A stretch of DNA of 64,000 nt from Streptomyces longhuiensis (GTDB lineage: Bacteria; Actinomycetota; Actinomycetes; Streptomycetales; Streptomycetaceae), in assembly GCF_020616555.1 (NCBI RefSeq), contig NZ_CP085173.1, positions 8,572,001 to 8,636,000 on the forward strand, written 5' to 3'. The notes beneath the pieces are model-generated. The model saw nothing but the letters and a program-made list of their open reading frames with translations. It was not told where the DNA came from and searched no databases. The position numbers and the translations under genes are program-made. Positions 50,013 through 57,992 of the stretch are shown here, piece by piece (the stretch's first letter is position 1; each line of letters opens with the position of its first letter).

Positions 50013-50300
50013 ATGAGCACGTCCAGCACCCTGAACGAGGAGTTCAGCGCCGTTCTGGAGAAGAGCCCGAACGAAGGCGGTTGGACCTATGTCGTGTGGC
50101 CCGAATCGGCCGCCTTCTTCGGGACGCGCGGCCTGGTCAAGGTCAGGGGCACGGTCGACGGCCATCCGTTCCGGAGCTCGTTCATGGCGCTGGGGGACGG
50201 GAGGCACAAGCTGCCCGTCAAGGCCGACGTACGCAAGGCGATCGGCAAGGAGGCGGGGGACCGCGTCACGATCCGGCTCGAGGAGCGGCTCGGGAGCTGA
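50013..50300 (+). CDS. DUF1905-family protein
   Basis: A 95-residue soluble protein with the DUF1905 pattern: [23 protein letters not shown] at the start, [22 protein letters not shown] in the middle and the end [25 protein letters not shown]1905 is a small beta-barrel often linked to YdeI-like proteins, role unknown. The ATG at 50013 follows GAGG. It is monocistronic and is followed by a good terminator. Confidence 0.85.
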   Translation: MSTSSTLNEEFSAVLEKSPNEGGWTYVVWPESAAFFGTRGLVKVRGTVDGHPFRSSFMALGDGRHKLPVKADVRKAIGKEAGDRVTIRLEERLGS

Positions 50301-50320
50301 CACCGGGAAGTGAGTGAACG

Positions 50321-50362
50321 GGGCCGCCGGCCTGGGCGTGGGTAGGGAGTGGCCGGCGGCCC
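50321..50362 (+). terminator. Terminator after the DUF1905 gene
   Basis: A 12-bp perfect GC stem (50321-50332 with 50351-50362) with an 18-nt loop begins 21 bp after the DUF1905 stop. Confidence 0.75.
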
Positions 50363-50488
50363 CTCCGCGCAGGAGCCGTCAATCCTGTGCGGGGTTCTTC
50401 TCGTAGTGGACTGCGTCGTTCCGATGGCTGGAAGCGTGCGAACACAGTGACTGGGTGCGCCCGATTCACACGGGGCGCGCGCCGGGTC

Positions 50489-50998
50489 TCAGAGGCGCTC
50501 GAGAATTCCGCGCACAAAGGCGGCCTGCCCCGCGTGCTGGAGATCGTCCGAGATGACGCTCACCAGTCGCACGCCCAGCGTGACCGGTGGCGACCAGGTG
50601 TCGTCGATCACCTGGTCCAGGTCCGCGTCGCTCAGTCCTGCCACGTGGGCGAGGGTGCGCTCGTGCACGGCGTCGAAGTAGCCGAGGAGCAGATCGACCG
50701 ACGGGACCTGCACCTTGGCCACCTGCTTGTCGCCGTGGCCGTACCCCGTGTCGGAGGGTGGCAGGGCGAGATCGAGACGGTCGGCCCAGCCGTCGGACAG
50801 CCAGACCTGATCGGTGCGGAAGGCGTCGGAGAGGTGATCGTCCTGCACGCGTGTGAGGTGCCAGATCAGCCACGCGATCGAGTTCGAGTCGTCATTGAGC
50901 CGGGTGTTGAGTTCCTCGGCGGAAAGATCTTCCACCGCCGAGTGAACCGTTTCGTGGATCCGTCCGAACGCGTCGGTGAGAACGTCCTTGGAGTGCAT
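50489..50998 (-). CDS. DinB-like (DUF664) metal-binding protein
   Basis: A 169-residue four-helix-bundle protein of the DinB/DUF664 group. The metal-ligand histidines are seen in IAWLIWHLTRVQDDHL and in the C-terminal ISDDLQHAGQAAFVRG; the first helix contains FGRIHETVHSAVEDL. Members include mycothiol- or bacillithiol-dependent transferases, so a thiol-dependent detoxification role is possible. The ATG at 50998 (MHSKDVL) has GAGGAAG upstream. A 270-bp gap separates it from the divergent hypothetical gene. Confidence 0.85.
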   Translation of the reverse strand: MHSKDVLTDAFGRIHETVHSAVEDLSAEELNTRLNDDSNSIAWLIWHLTRVQDDHLSDAFRTDQVWLSDGWADRLDLALPPSDTGYGHGDKQVAKVQVPSVDLLLGYFDAVHERTLAHVAGLSDADLDQVIDDTWSPPVTLGVRLVSVISDDLQHAGQAAFVRGILERL

Positions 50999-51268
50999 GA
51001 CGTGCTGCTTCCTCGACAGCGCGGATTTCACACCCGCGCACCCGTTCCATTCCGGCCATTCGGCACCCTGAATATGCCAGGAGACTGGCCAGAAAGGCAT
51101 GGTGACAGCGCGTCGGAAGTGTCGATACTCGTCTTCTGAGGAAGTTGAATGATGCCCGACCAATAGATCACTTCGCCGGTCCGGCCCGGCGCACCCGCAC
51201 CGATCACGCACATCGCACGGAATGAAAGTGAGGCCCGCAGGGCGGCGAACGACGCGACGGGGGAGAAC

Positions 51269-51685
51269 GTGCACGAGGAATTTCTGTGCCATGTCACCGC
51301 GTACGGAATCTGCGGCGGTCAGCGCGTCGGCGTACCGCTCGGAACGTACCGCGCGCCCACTCTTCCGCTCGCGATGTGGTGGCTGCGCGACCGCGCTTCC
51401 TGGATAGCCGAACGGCTCGATCCGCGCCCCGGCAATCCATATTTCCCCGAGGGTGCCATTGTCCCGGTCACCGACACCGTCCCCGATGTGCCGGGCGCGC
51501 TGCGCGACTGGTGCGGCGATATCGAGCGGCAGGAACAAGTGGCCGAGGAACTCGCCGACGGGAAACTGGTCCGGCTGATCGCTCGCGACGACACCACGGA
51601 ATACGAGTTCCTCGCCGAGTCGGTCGACGCCCTGCGGATGCAGCGCGCCCGCGCGTCAAGCGCCGCGCTCGTTCCTCACCCGTGA
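51269..51685 (+). CDS. Uncharacterised protein
   Basis: A 138-residue soluble protein beginning VHEEFLCHVTAYGICGG and containing AMWWLRDRASWIAERLDPRPG and RLIARDDTTEYEFLAES. It has two cysteines near the N-terminus and one in DWCGDIE. I do not recognise the family. The GTG at 51269 follows GGGGGAG. Coding character is normal, and the gene stands alone between the divergent DinB-like gene and the I36 operon. Confidence 0.65.
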   Translation: MHEEFLCHVTAYGICGGQRVGVPLGTYRAPTLPLAMWWLRDRASWIAERLDPRPGNPYFPEGAIVPVTDTVPDVPGALRDWCGDIERQEQVAEELADGKLVRLIARDDTTEYEFLAESVDALRMQRARASSAALVPHP

Positions 51686-51802
51686 TCGACGCGGCGCCGA
51701 TATGACTAGTAGCCGGTACGGGTGGCGGCGCGCTTACCTGCGCAAACGCCGGGGGATTGTGGTCATGCACAGCGTCGTCACCACACTTTCGGAGCCGCTC
51801 GA

Positions 51803-52195
51803 ATGCATCGCAGCACCACCTTGCTCACCACCGCTCTCGCCGGCGTCGCCGCCGCGCTGACCCTCGCCGCCCCGACCGCCGTCGCCACCGCGCCGGCCGG
51901 TGCCGTGCGGGCCGCGGGCCCGGGACAGGTCTGCTTCTGGACCGAGCCGGGCCAGCACGGCCAGGCCTGGTGTTACGCGCCACCCGGCTACGCCGAGGCG
52001 GAGAACGGCACCCAGCGCCACGCCTACTCCTTCGACTCCCGCGTCGACGGCACGGTCTATGCGATCAGCTACGGGCCGGGGAACAGCTGCCTCTACCGCG
52101 AGATCCGCAAGGACGACTACGACGAGAACTGGGAGGCGTGGGCCACCAAGTTCGACGGCGTCAGCGACAACAAGATGGGATGCGAAGCGGGCTGA
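51803..52195 (+). CDS. Secreted I36-type peptidase inhibitor-like protein
   Basis: A 130-residue exported protein: signal peptide 1-~30 (ALAGVAAALTLAAPTAVA) and a beta/gamma-crystallin-like mature domain with CFWTEPGQHGQAWCYAPPG and four cysteines. It resembles the peptidase inhibitor family I36 (SMI-type metalloprotease inhibitors of Streptomyces). The ATG at 51803 follows GGAG at 9 nt. It is first in a three-gene operon: the lipoprotein starts 7 bp after its stop and a second I36 protein overlaps the lipoprotein stop. Confidence 0.8.
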   Translation: MHRSTTLLTTALAGVAAALTLAAPTAVATAPAGAVRAAGPGQVCFWTEPGQHGQAWCYAPPGYAEAENGTQRHAYSFDSRVDGTVYAISYGPGNSCLYREIRKDDYDENWEAWATKFDGVSDNKMGCEAG

Positions 52196-52202
52196 TCCGC
52201 CG

Positions 52203-52790
52203 ATGACCCACCGACCGCGCCCCTGGGGCCGGCCGTTCCCGGCGCTCACCGCGCTCGGCCCGCTGTCCCTGGCGGGGCTGCTCGTCACCGGCTGCGCGGC
52301 CCCGGACCCCGGGCCCGCACTATCCCCGGACGACACCGTCAAGGCCGCCACCCAGCTCCTGACCGACCGCTGCCTCACCGCGCAGGGAATCACCCCGCCG
52401 CGCCCTGGCAGACGGCCCGGCACCCAGGTCCAGGAGGAACACCTGTCCGACGCCCTCTTCGGCGCCGGACGCACGGAACTCTCCCTGCGGCTGCCGACCG
52501 GATACTCCGTGCGCGCCCACACCGACGGCTGCCTGGCCTCGGCGCAGCGCGCGCTCTACGGCGACCAGCGCCGATGGTTCGAGGTCTCGACCGTCGTCAA
52601 CAACCTCAAGCCCGAAGCGGCCTACCGCAAGACCAGCCTCACCTCGGTACGGGCCGGACACCGCGCCGAATTCGCGGACTGGCGGCGCCTCCGGGAGCAC
52701 GCCCTGAACCGCGCGAGGGACCTCCTCACCCACCAGAAACAGCAGCCCCAGCAACAGTCGATTCAGCAGCAAGAGGAAGAGACACAGTGA
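52203..52790 (+). CDS. Lipoprotein between two I36 inhibitor genes
   Basis: A 195-residue lipoprotein. The signal sequence ends in a lipobox VTGC (LSLAGLLVTGCAAP) near residue 31, anchoring it outside the membrane. The mature part has no recognised domain; it contains a pair of cysteines (TDRCLTAQG and TDGCLASAQ) and a Gln-rich C-terminus. It starts 7 bp after the first I36 gene and its stop overlaps the GTG of the second. The sandwich arrangement suggests it works with the inhibitors at the cell surface. Confidence 0.75.
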   Translation: MTHRPRPWGRPFPALTALGPLSLAGLLVTGCAAPDPGPALSPDDTVKAATQLLTDRCLTAQGITPPRPGRRPGTQVQEEHLSDALFGAGRTELSLRLPTGYSVRAHTDGCLASAQRALYGDQRRWFEVSTVVNNLKPEAAYRKTSLTSVRAGHRAEFADWRRLREHALNRARDLLTHQKQQPQQQSIQQQEEETQ

Positions 52791-53164
52791 TCATCAAGAA
52801 CTCCGCCGCGCTCCTCGCGGCCGTCGCCCTCGCCTTCGGCGGCGCCGTCGCCACCTCGTCCTCCGCCTTCGGCGCCTCGTGCCCCAGCGGCCAGTTCTGT
52901 GCCTGGACGGACGCGGACTTCGGCGGTCAGCGCACCAATTGGTCGGGCGACGACCACGACTGGGAGGACCCCATCCAGGACCAGGACTCCTCCTGGGCGA
53001 ACCATGGCATTTCGGGCCCCGGTATCAAGGACCACGTGCAGGTCTACGAGAACCCGGGCCTCATCGGTCTCGGCACTGTCTGCCTCGCCCCGGGCCAGGA
53101 GATCGCCTCCGACGGCTGGGGCAACGACAGCGGCGACTCGCATACGTGGAAAATGAGCTGCTGA
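52787..53164 (+). CDS. Secreted I36-type peptidase inhibitor-like protein
   Basis: A 125-residue exported protein: signal peptide 1-~29 (LLAAVALAFGGAVATSSSAFG) followed by a crystallin-like domain, CPSGQFCAWTDADFGGQ, ending KMSC, with four cysteines. It shares the family but not the details of the first I36 gene. The GTG at 52787 overlaps the lipoprotein stop (GTGA) and has AGGAAGAG upstream. A strong terminator follows, so it closes the operon. Confidence 0.83.
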   Translation: MIIKNSAALLAAVALAFGGAVATSSSAFGASCPSGQFCAWTDADFGGQRTNWSGDDHDWEDPIQDQDSSWANHGISGPGIKDHVQVYENPGLIGLGTVCLAPGQEIASDGWGNDSGDSHTWKMSC

Positions 53165-53186
53165 CCTCACGCACCGCGTGACCGGA

Positions 53187-53221
53187 CCGGAGCGGGCGGC
53201 ATGTCCTGCCGCCCGTTCCGG
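53187..53221 (+). terminator. Terminator of the I36 operon
   Basis: A 15-bp stem (53187-53201 with 53207-53221, one G-U pair) and 5-nt loop lie 23 bp after the second I36 gene. Confidence 0.85.
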
Positions 53222-53307
53222 CCGGTTATGACTGCCGCACGCGCCACTGGGTATCAGGAGGTCTGCAGGGGAGTTACTGTGCCGATCGATCCCATTGAGA
53301 GAACCGC

Positions 53308-53760
53308 ATGACCGAGTACCTGGACGGAGTCTTGATGCCGACCGGTGCTGCCGACCGCGCCGAGCCGCTGCGCCGGACGACGCAGTACACCGGAGAGCCT
53401 GGCTGCATCGCAGACGCGCGCGCCTTCGCCGAGGTGTTCCTCGAACAGCTGCGGTCCGAGTGGTGCGCCCTGATCGACGCCAGGTCCCGCGGTGATCTGC
53501 TGCTCCTGGTCAGCGAGCTCGTCACCAACGCAGACCGCCACAGCCACGGTCCGTACGTCCTCGATCTCGAGGGATCGAAGGACCAGGTGTCCGTCACCGT
53601 TTACGACAGCAGCGACGCCGTGCCCCGCCGCTTCGTCAAGGACCCCGCGCGCATCGGCGGGCACGGTCTCGAGATCGTCCACGCCCTCGCCACCGAGGTC
53701 ATCGTGGAGCGGGTGCCGGTCGGAAAGTGGATCAAGGCCGTCTTTAGACTGCGACCGTAA
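53308..53760 (+). CDS. ATP-binding anti-sigma-type regulator (HATPase_c_2)
   Basis: A 150-residue GHKL ATPase of the RsbW/SpoIIAB-like group that is abundant in Streptomyces. The N box is LLLVSELVTNADRHS (residues ~64-78) and the G1/G2-like region is RIGGHGLEIVHALA. Such proteins bind ATP and either sequester a sigma factor or act as kinases of anti-anti-sigma proteins. No STAS or sigma gene is adjacent, so the partner is unknown. The ATG at 53308 is preceded by GAGAG. Confidence 0.85.
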   Translation: MTEYLDGVLMPTGAADRAEPLRRTTQYTGEPGCIADARAFAEVFLEQLRSEWCALIDARSRGDLLLLVSELVTNADRHSHGPYVLDLEGSKDQVSVTVYDSSDAVPRRFVKDPARIGGHGLEIVHALATEVIVERVPVGKWIKAVFRLRP

Positions 53761-53791
53761 TCGAACGGTTCTCGCGCGAGGAGACGACGAC

Positions 53792-55213
53792 ATCGACACG
53801 GCACCCGACCGCGACCTTCTGAACGACCTGGCCAAGGCGCTGCCGGGCCTCACCCTGATCGAGGACGGCGACGTGCTGTCCGGGCTCAGCCACGACGACG
53901 CGGAGTGGGCGCCGGTGGGCCGGGCGCTCGCGGCGGTCCGGGTGACGGACGCCGGCGAAGTGCAGCAGGTGGTGCGCGCCTGTGCCGCGCTGTCCGTGCC
54001 CGTCGTGACCCGCGGCGCGGGCACCGGGCTCTCGGGCGGCGCGAACGCCACCGACGGCTGCCTGGTCCTCGACCTCTCGCGGATGAACCGCATCCTGGAG
54101 ATCGACACCGAGAACCTGCTCGCCGTCGTGCAGCCCGGCGTCGTCAACAACGACCTGAAGGCGGCCGTCGCCGAGCACGGCCTCTGGTACCCGCCGGACC
54201 CGGCCAGCGCCCCTTGGTCGACCATCGGCGGCAACGTCTCCACGAACGCCGGCGGCCTGTGCTGCCTCAAGTACGGCGTCACCCGCGACTACGTCCTCGG
54301 CCTCGAAGCCGTGATGGGCGGGCCCGCGGGCGAGTACGGCAGCCGCGTACGGTTCGGCCGGCGCACCACGAAGGGTGTCAGCGGCTACGACCTGACCGGC
54401 CTGTTCGTCGGCTCGGAAGGCACCTTCGGAGTGATCACCGAGATCACGCTGCGCCTTCGTCCCGCGCCCGCCGCCGAGCCCCGCACCGTCGTCGGCGCCT
54501 TCGACGGCCTCGTCGCGGCGGGCGCCGCCGTCGCGCTGTGCACCCGGCGCGGCCTCCAGCCCGCCGCCCTCGAACTCCTCGACCGGCACTGCATGCAGGC
54601 CGTCGAGGACTGGAAGCACCTCGGGATCGAACCCGGCGCAGCCGCACTGCTCCTGGCGAGGATCGACGCGCCGGGCGACGCGGGCGCGGCGGAGGCGGCG
54701 GCCGTGGCCGAGGCGTTCACGGACGCGGGAGCGCTCTGGGCCGAACAGTCCACCGACGCCGTCGAGGCGGAGGCCCTGTTCGACGTCCGCAGGCTCGCCT
54801 ACCCGGCCCTCGAACGTCTGGGCCCCGTGCTGACCGAGGACATCTGTGTACCCCGCTCGGCCGTGCCCGCCATGCTCGCCACCGTCGAGGAGATCGGGCA
54901 GCGGCACGGGGTGCGGATCGCGACCATCGCGCACGCGGGGGACGGCAACCTCCACCCGCTCCTGATCACCCCGCCCGGCGACGCCGAGGCGCGCCGCGCG
55001 GCGCAGGCCGCGTTCGAGGAACTGCTCGGCGCCGCGGTCGCCGCGGGCGGCACGGTCACCGGGGAGCACGGCGTCGGCCTGCTCAAGCGGGGCGGTATGC
55101 GGCAGGAACTCGGCCCCGAGGTCTGCGCGGTGCAGCGCGCGGTGAAGAACACCCTTGACCCGCTGGACCTGTTCAACCCGGGGAAGGTCGTCGGCGACCC
55201 CGACGCGAGCTGA
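53792..55213 (+). CDS. FAD-linked oxidase, GlcD-like, with apparent ATC start
   Basis: A ~473-residue FAD_binding_4/GlcD-type oxidase (D-lactate, glycolate or 2-hydroxyglutarate dehydrogenase group). The PCMH FAD domain has RGAGTGLSGGANA, STIGGNVSTNAGG and GYDLTGLFVGSEGTFGVITEI; the C-terminal cap has HAGDGNLHP and GTVTGEHGVGLLKR with the usual metal and substrate ligands, ending LDPLDLFNPGKV. There is no ATG, GTG or TTG near the expected N-terminus; a perfect GAGGAG (53778-53783) stands 8 nt before an in-frame ATC at 53792. A CTG at 53819 is the other option. It follows the ATPase gene by 31 bp. Confidence 0.85.
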   Translation: MDTAPDRDLLNDLAKALPGLTLIEDGDVLSGLSHDDAEWAPVGRALAAVRVTDAGEVQQVVRACAALSVPVVTRGAGTGLSGGANATDGCLVLDLSRMNRILEIDTENLLAVVQPGVVNNDLKAAVAEHGLWYPPDPASAPWSTIGGNVSTNAGGLCCLKYGVTRDYVLGLEAVMGGPAGEYGSRVRFGRRTTKGVSGYDLTGLFVGSEGTFGVITEITLRLRPAPAAEPRTVVGAFDGLVAAGAAVALCTRRGLQPAALELLDRHCMQAVEDWKHLGIEPGAAALLLARIDAPGDAGAAEAAAVAEAFTDAGALWAEQSTDAVEAEALFDVRRLAYPALERLGPVLTEDICVPRSAVPAMLATVEEIGQRHGVRIATIAHAGDGNLHPLLITPPGDAEARRAAQAAFEELLGAAVAAGGTVTGEHGVGLLKRGGMRQELGPEVCAVQRAVKNTLDPLDLFNPGKVVGDPDAS

Positions 55214-55247
55214 CCCGACATCGGGACCCCCTCCCTGACTGCCTGCT

Positions 55248-55263
55248 CCGGCCTGGAGGCCGG
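55248..55263 (+). terminator. Short hairpin after the FAD oxidase gene
   Basis: CCGGCC-TGGA-GGCCGG forms a 6-bp GC stem with a tetraloop 34 bp after the oxidase stop. It is compact and has no U-tract, as usual in Streptomyces. Confidence 0.45.
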
Positions 55264-55385
55264 CGCATTGGGCAGCGCTTTGCCCGCCGCGCCGACCCAA
55301 ATGCACTATTTGTGTGCTTATCCGACTTACGGTGCGTGTGTTGTCAGGGGGCTGCGCAACGCGTTCTCAGCGGACGCGGGTTGGG

Positions 55386-56675
55386 ATGCCGATGAGTGAG
55401 ATCACCCGCAGAGGAGCCGTGGGTCTGGGAATCGGGATCGGTCTGGGCGCCGCTGCCGCGGGCCTTGCCGGATGCGGAACGGGCAGCGACGAGGCCCGCC
55501 CGCCCGCGGGTCCCGGCCGCGACCCCGACCGGGGCGCCCAATCGGAGAGAAAGGCCGCGCCCCAGCTGATCGGTGACGGCTCGACGGCGTACACCGGCAG
55601 GCAGCCGAAGCAGCCCCCGGTGCCCGTCCCCCTCGAACCCGGCCAGACGCCTCCGCAGTTCGTGATCTTCTCCTGGGACGGTGCGGGCGAGGTCGGCAAC
55701 GGCCTCTTCCCGCGCTTCCTCGAACTGGCCGAGAACCACGGCGCCCACATGACGTTCTTCCTCTCCGGCCTCTACCTCCTGCCGGAGTCGAAGAAGCGGC
55801 TCTACGACCCGCCGAACAACCCTGTCGGCGCCTCCGACGTCGGGTACCTCACCGACGCGCACCTCAAGGAGACGCTGAAGTACACGCGGCAGGCCTGGCT
55901 CGACGGCCACGAGATCGGCACGCACTTCAACGGCCACTTCTGCGCCGGCTCCGGTTCCGTCGCCAACTGGACGCCCGCGCAGTGGCGCAGCGAGATCGAG
56001 CAGGCACGCGTGTTCGTCAAGACCTGGCGTACGAACACGGGTTGGCACGAGGACGACCCCCTGCCGTTCGACTACGACAAGGAACTCATCGGCGGCCGCA
56101 CACCCTGTCTGCTCGGCCAGGACAACCTGTTGCCCGTCGCCCGCGAGCTGGGCTGGCGCTACGACGCCTCATCGCCCGGCGGTGTCCAGCGCTGGCCCGA
56201 GAAGCGACAGGGACTGTGGGACCTGCCGCTCCAGGCCATCCCGTTCCCCGGCCACAAATTCGAGGTCCTCTCGATGGACTACAACATCCTGGCCAACCAG
56301 TCGAAGAATTCCACGCGAGGGCCGTCCTACAACTACCCGGCCTGGCGCCAACAGGCCACCGAGTCCTACCTCGCAGGATTCAACAGGACGTACGAGACGA
56401 ACCGCGCGCCGTTCTTCATCGGCAACCACTTCGAGGACTGGAACGGCGGGATCTACATGGACGCCGTCGAGGCAGCGTTCAAGGAGATCGCCGGCAAGAA
56501 GGACGTACGTCTCGTCTCCTTCCGGCAGTTCGTCGACTGGCTGGACGTCCAGGACCCGAACGTGCTCGACCGGCTCCGCTCACTGGAGGTCGGAGAGGCA
56601 CCCACGGGTGGCTGGTCGCAGTTCCTCGGCGACGTGGCCGCGGCACCCACCGGCGCGACAGGCAGCACAGCCTGA
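55386..56675 (+). CDS. Tat lipoprotein, polysaccharide deacetylase-like
   Basis: A 429-residue exported protein. The N-terminus has a twin-arginine motif (SEITRRGAVGLG) and a lipobox LAGC near residue 36, so it is a Tat lipoprotein. The catalytic part from ~95 shows NodB-like features: VIFSWDGAGE, HMTFFLSGLYLL, and GHEIGTHFNGHFC with the His-x3-His metal pair, plus GNHFEDWNGGIYMDAVEAAF later. It probably deacetylates or hydrolyses a cell-wall or surface glycan. ATG 55386 (MPMSEI) or 55392 can be the start. It is monocistronic. Confidence 0.8.
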   Translation: MPMSEITRRGAVGLGIGIGLGAAAAGLAGCGTGSDEARPPAGPGRDPDRGAQSERKAAPQLIGDGSTAYTGRQPKQPPVPVPLEPGQTPPQFVIFSWDGAGEVGNGLFPRFLELAENHGAHMTFFLSGLYLLPESKKRLYDPPNNPVGASDVGYLTDAHLKETLKYTRQAWLDGHEIGTHFNGHFCAGSGSVANWTPAQWRSEIEQARVFVKTWRTNTGWHEDDPLPFDYDKELIGGRTPCLLGQDNLLPVARELGWRYDASSPGGVQRWPEKRQGLWDLPLQAIPFPGHKFEVLSMDYNILANQSKNSTRGPSYNYPAWRQQATESYLAGFNRTYETNRAPFFIGNHFEDWNGGIYMDAVEAAFKEIAGKKDVRLVSFRQFVDWLDVQDPNVLDRLRSLEVGEAPTGGWSQFLGDVAAAPTGATGSTA

Positions 56676-56767
56676 TCCGGCCGAGAGGCCCAAGGCCGTT
56701 CTGGCGTGTTGTCCGCCTCGCTGACGCACACTGGTCGGGACCTGATCAGTGACGGAGAGGCAGGCGC

Positions 56768-57640
56768 ATGGACCGCTGGATCACCGCGGGCGTGGACGGA
56801 TCGCCGGAGAGCGCGGCCGCCGCGGCATGGGCGGCGCGCGAAGCGGTCCGCCGCGGGTACGGGCTGCGCCTGCTGCACGCCTGGTCCCCGCTGCCGGACG
56901 TGGCGGCGTCCGCGCCCGATGCCGCGGCGCAGGCCGACTGGGCCAGAAGTGTGGCCGATGAGGCCGGGCGCGCCGTGGCGAGCGGTCACCCCGGGCTGCC
57001 GGTGTCGGTCGAGTCCCCGTCCGACGCAGCCGTTCCCGCACTCGTCGGCGCCGCCACGGACGCGGAGTTCCTCGTCCTCGGCTCGCGGGGACACGGCGCG
57101 CTCGTCGGCTTCCTCGTCGGGTCGGTCGGGCAGCAGGTCATCGCCGAGTCGGCGCGGCCCGTCGTCCTGGTGAGGGCCGGTGACCGCACCGAACCGGAGG
57201 CGGCGGGTCGCGAGATCGTCGTCGGCCAGGAGGGGGCGCCCGAGGACAGCCGCGCGGTCCTCGAGTTCGCCTTCGCCACCGCGTCCGCACGCGGCGCGAC
57301 CCTCAAGGTCGTCCGCGCGTGGACTCTCCCGGCCCTGTACGCGTACAGCCCCGCCTCGTTGAAGCTGCTCGACGAGGCAGGCGGCATGGAGCCGTACGAG
57401 AGGAAGGCGCTCGGCGAGGCGCTCGCGCCGCTGCGCGCGCGGTATCCCGACGTGCCGGTGGTGGAGCACGTCGAGATCGGCAGCGCCGGCCAGGTCCTCC
57501 TCGCGTCGGGTGCGGGGGCCCAGCTGGTGGTCGTGGGCCGCCGCGCCCGACGCTCGGCCGTCGGGTCCCGCATCGGGTCCGTCGCGCATGCCGTGATGCA
57601 CCACGCGCCGTGCCCGGTGGCCGTCGTACCGCCCGCCTGA
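56768..57640 (+). CDS. Universal stress protein, tandem UspA domains
   Basis: A 290-residue protein with two UspA domains (~5-137 and ~147-288). The first has the ATP-binding pattern GSRGHGALVGFLVGSVGQQV, and the second reads GRRARRSAVGSRIGSVAHAV, a less canonical form. Streptomyces has many such proteins, induced by stress or hypoxia. The ATG at 56768 opens MDRWITAGVDGSPES with the conserved VDGS. It is convergent with the ferredoxin gene by 10 bp. Confidence 0.93.
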   Translation: MDRWITAGVDGSPESAAAAAWAAREAVRRGYGLRLLHAWSPLPDVAASAPDAAAQADWARSVADEAGRAVASGHPGLPVSVESPSDAAVPALVGAATDAEFLVLGSRGHGALVGFLVGSVGQQVIAESARPVVLVRAGDRTEPEAAGREIVVGQEGAPEDSRAVLEFAFATASARGATLKVVRAWTLPALYAYSPASLKLLDEAGGMEPYERKALGEALAPLRARYPDVPVVEHVEIGSAGQVLLASGAGAQLVVVGRRARRSAVGSRIGSVAHAVMHHAPCPVAVVPPA

Positions 57641-57650
57641 GCCGCGGACC

Positions 57651-57845
57651 TCAGCCGTCGGTGACGGTGATGGCCCGCACCGGACAGGCGCGGGCCGCCT
57701 CCCGCGCCAGCGGGTCACCGGCGCCGTCGTCGCGGCCCTCCAGCACCTCGCTGAAGCCGTCGTCGTCCTGCGTGAACACGTTCGGCGCCGTCAGCGCGCA
57801 CATGCCCGCACCCACACAGCTGTCCTTGTCGATCCGGATCCGCAC
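57651..57845 (-). CDS. [3Fe-4S] ferredoxin, partner of the adjacent P450
   Basis: A 64-residue ferredoxin with the 3Fe-4S pattern C10-x5-C16 and C54-P (DSCVGAGMC and RACPVRAI). It is the electron donor type used by CYP105 and similar P450s. The GTG at 57845 (VRIRIDKDSC) is preferred, with AGAGG 8 nt upstream; GTG 57863 would add six residues. It lies 147 bp downstream of the P450 stop on the same strand, in an operon-like order. No ferredoxin reductase is nearby. Confidence 0.9.
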   Translation of the reverse strand: MRIRIDKDSCVGAGMCALTAPNVFTQDDDGFSEVLEGRDDGAGDPLAREAARACPVRAITVTDG

Positions 57846-57879
57846 GGTCTGCGCCTCTCTCACGCTCGGGTTCGGCTTT

Positions 57880-57975
57880 CAGGGGTTTGTTCTGAGGGGT
57901 CCGTCTTCAGGGTCTTCAGGGCTCGGTTCTCAGGGTTTGGTTCGCAGGGGTCGGTCGTGAAAGACCGGGTCCGGT
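57880..57975. repeat. Degenerate TTC-TCAGGG repeats between P450 and ferredoxin
   Basis: The spacer contains repeated short units such as TTTCAGGGG, TTCTGAGGGG, CTTCAGGG, CTTCAGGG, TTCTCAGGG and TTCGCAGGGG at roughly 12-20 bp intervals. On the transcribed strand they read CCCTGAA-like. They are too irregular for a simple satellite and may be a worn repeat array. Confidence 0.5.
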
Positions 57976-57992
57976 TCTGACCGGTCGGGCGG

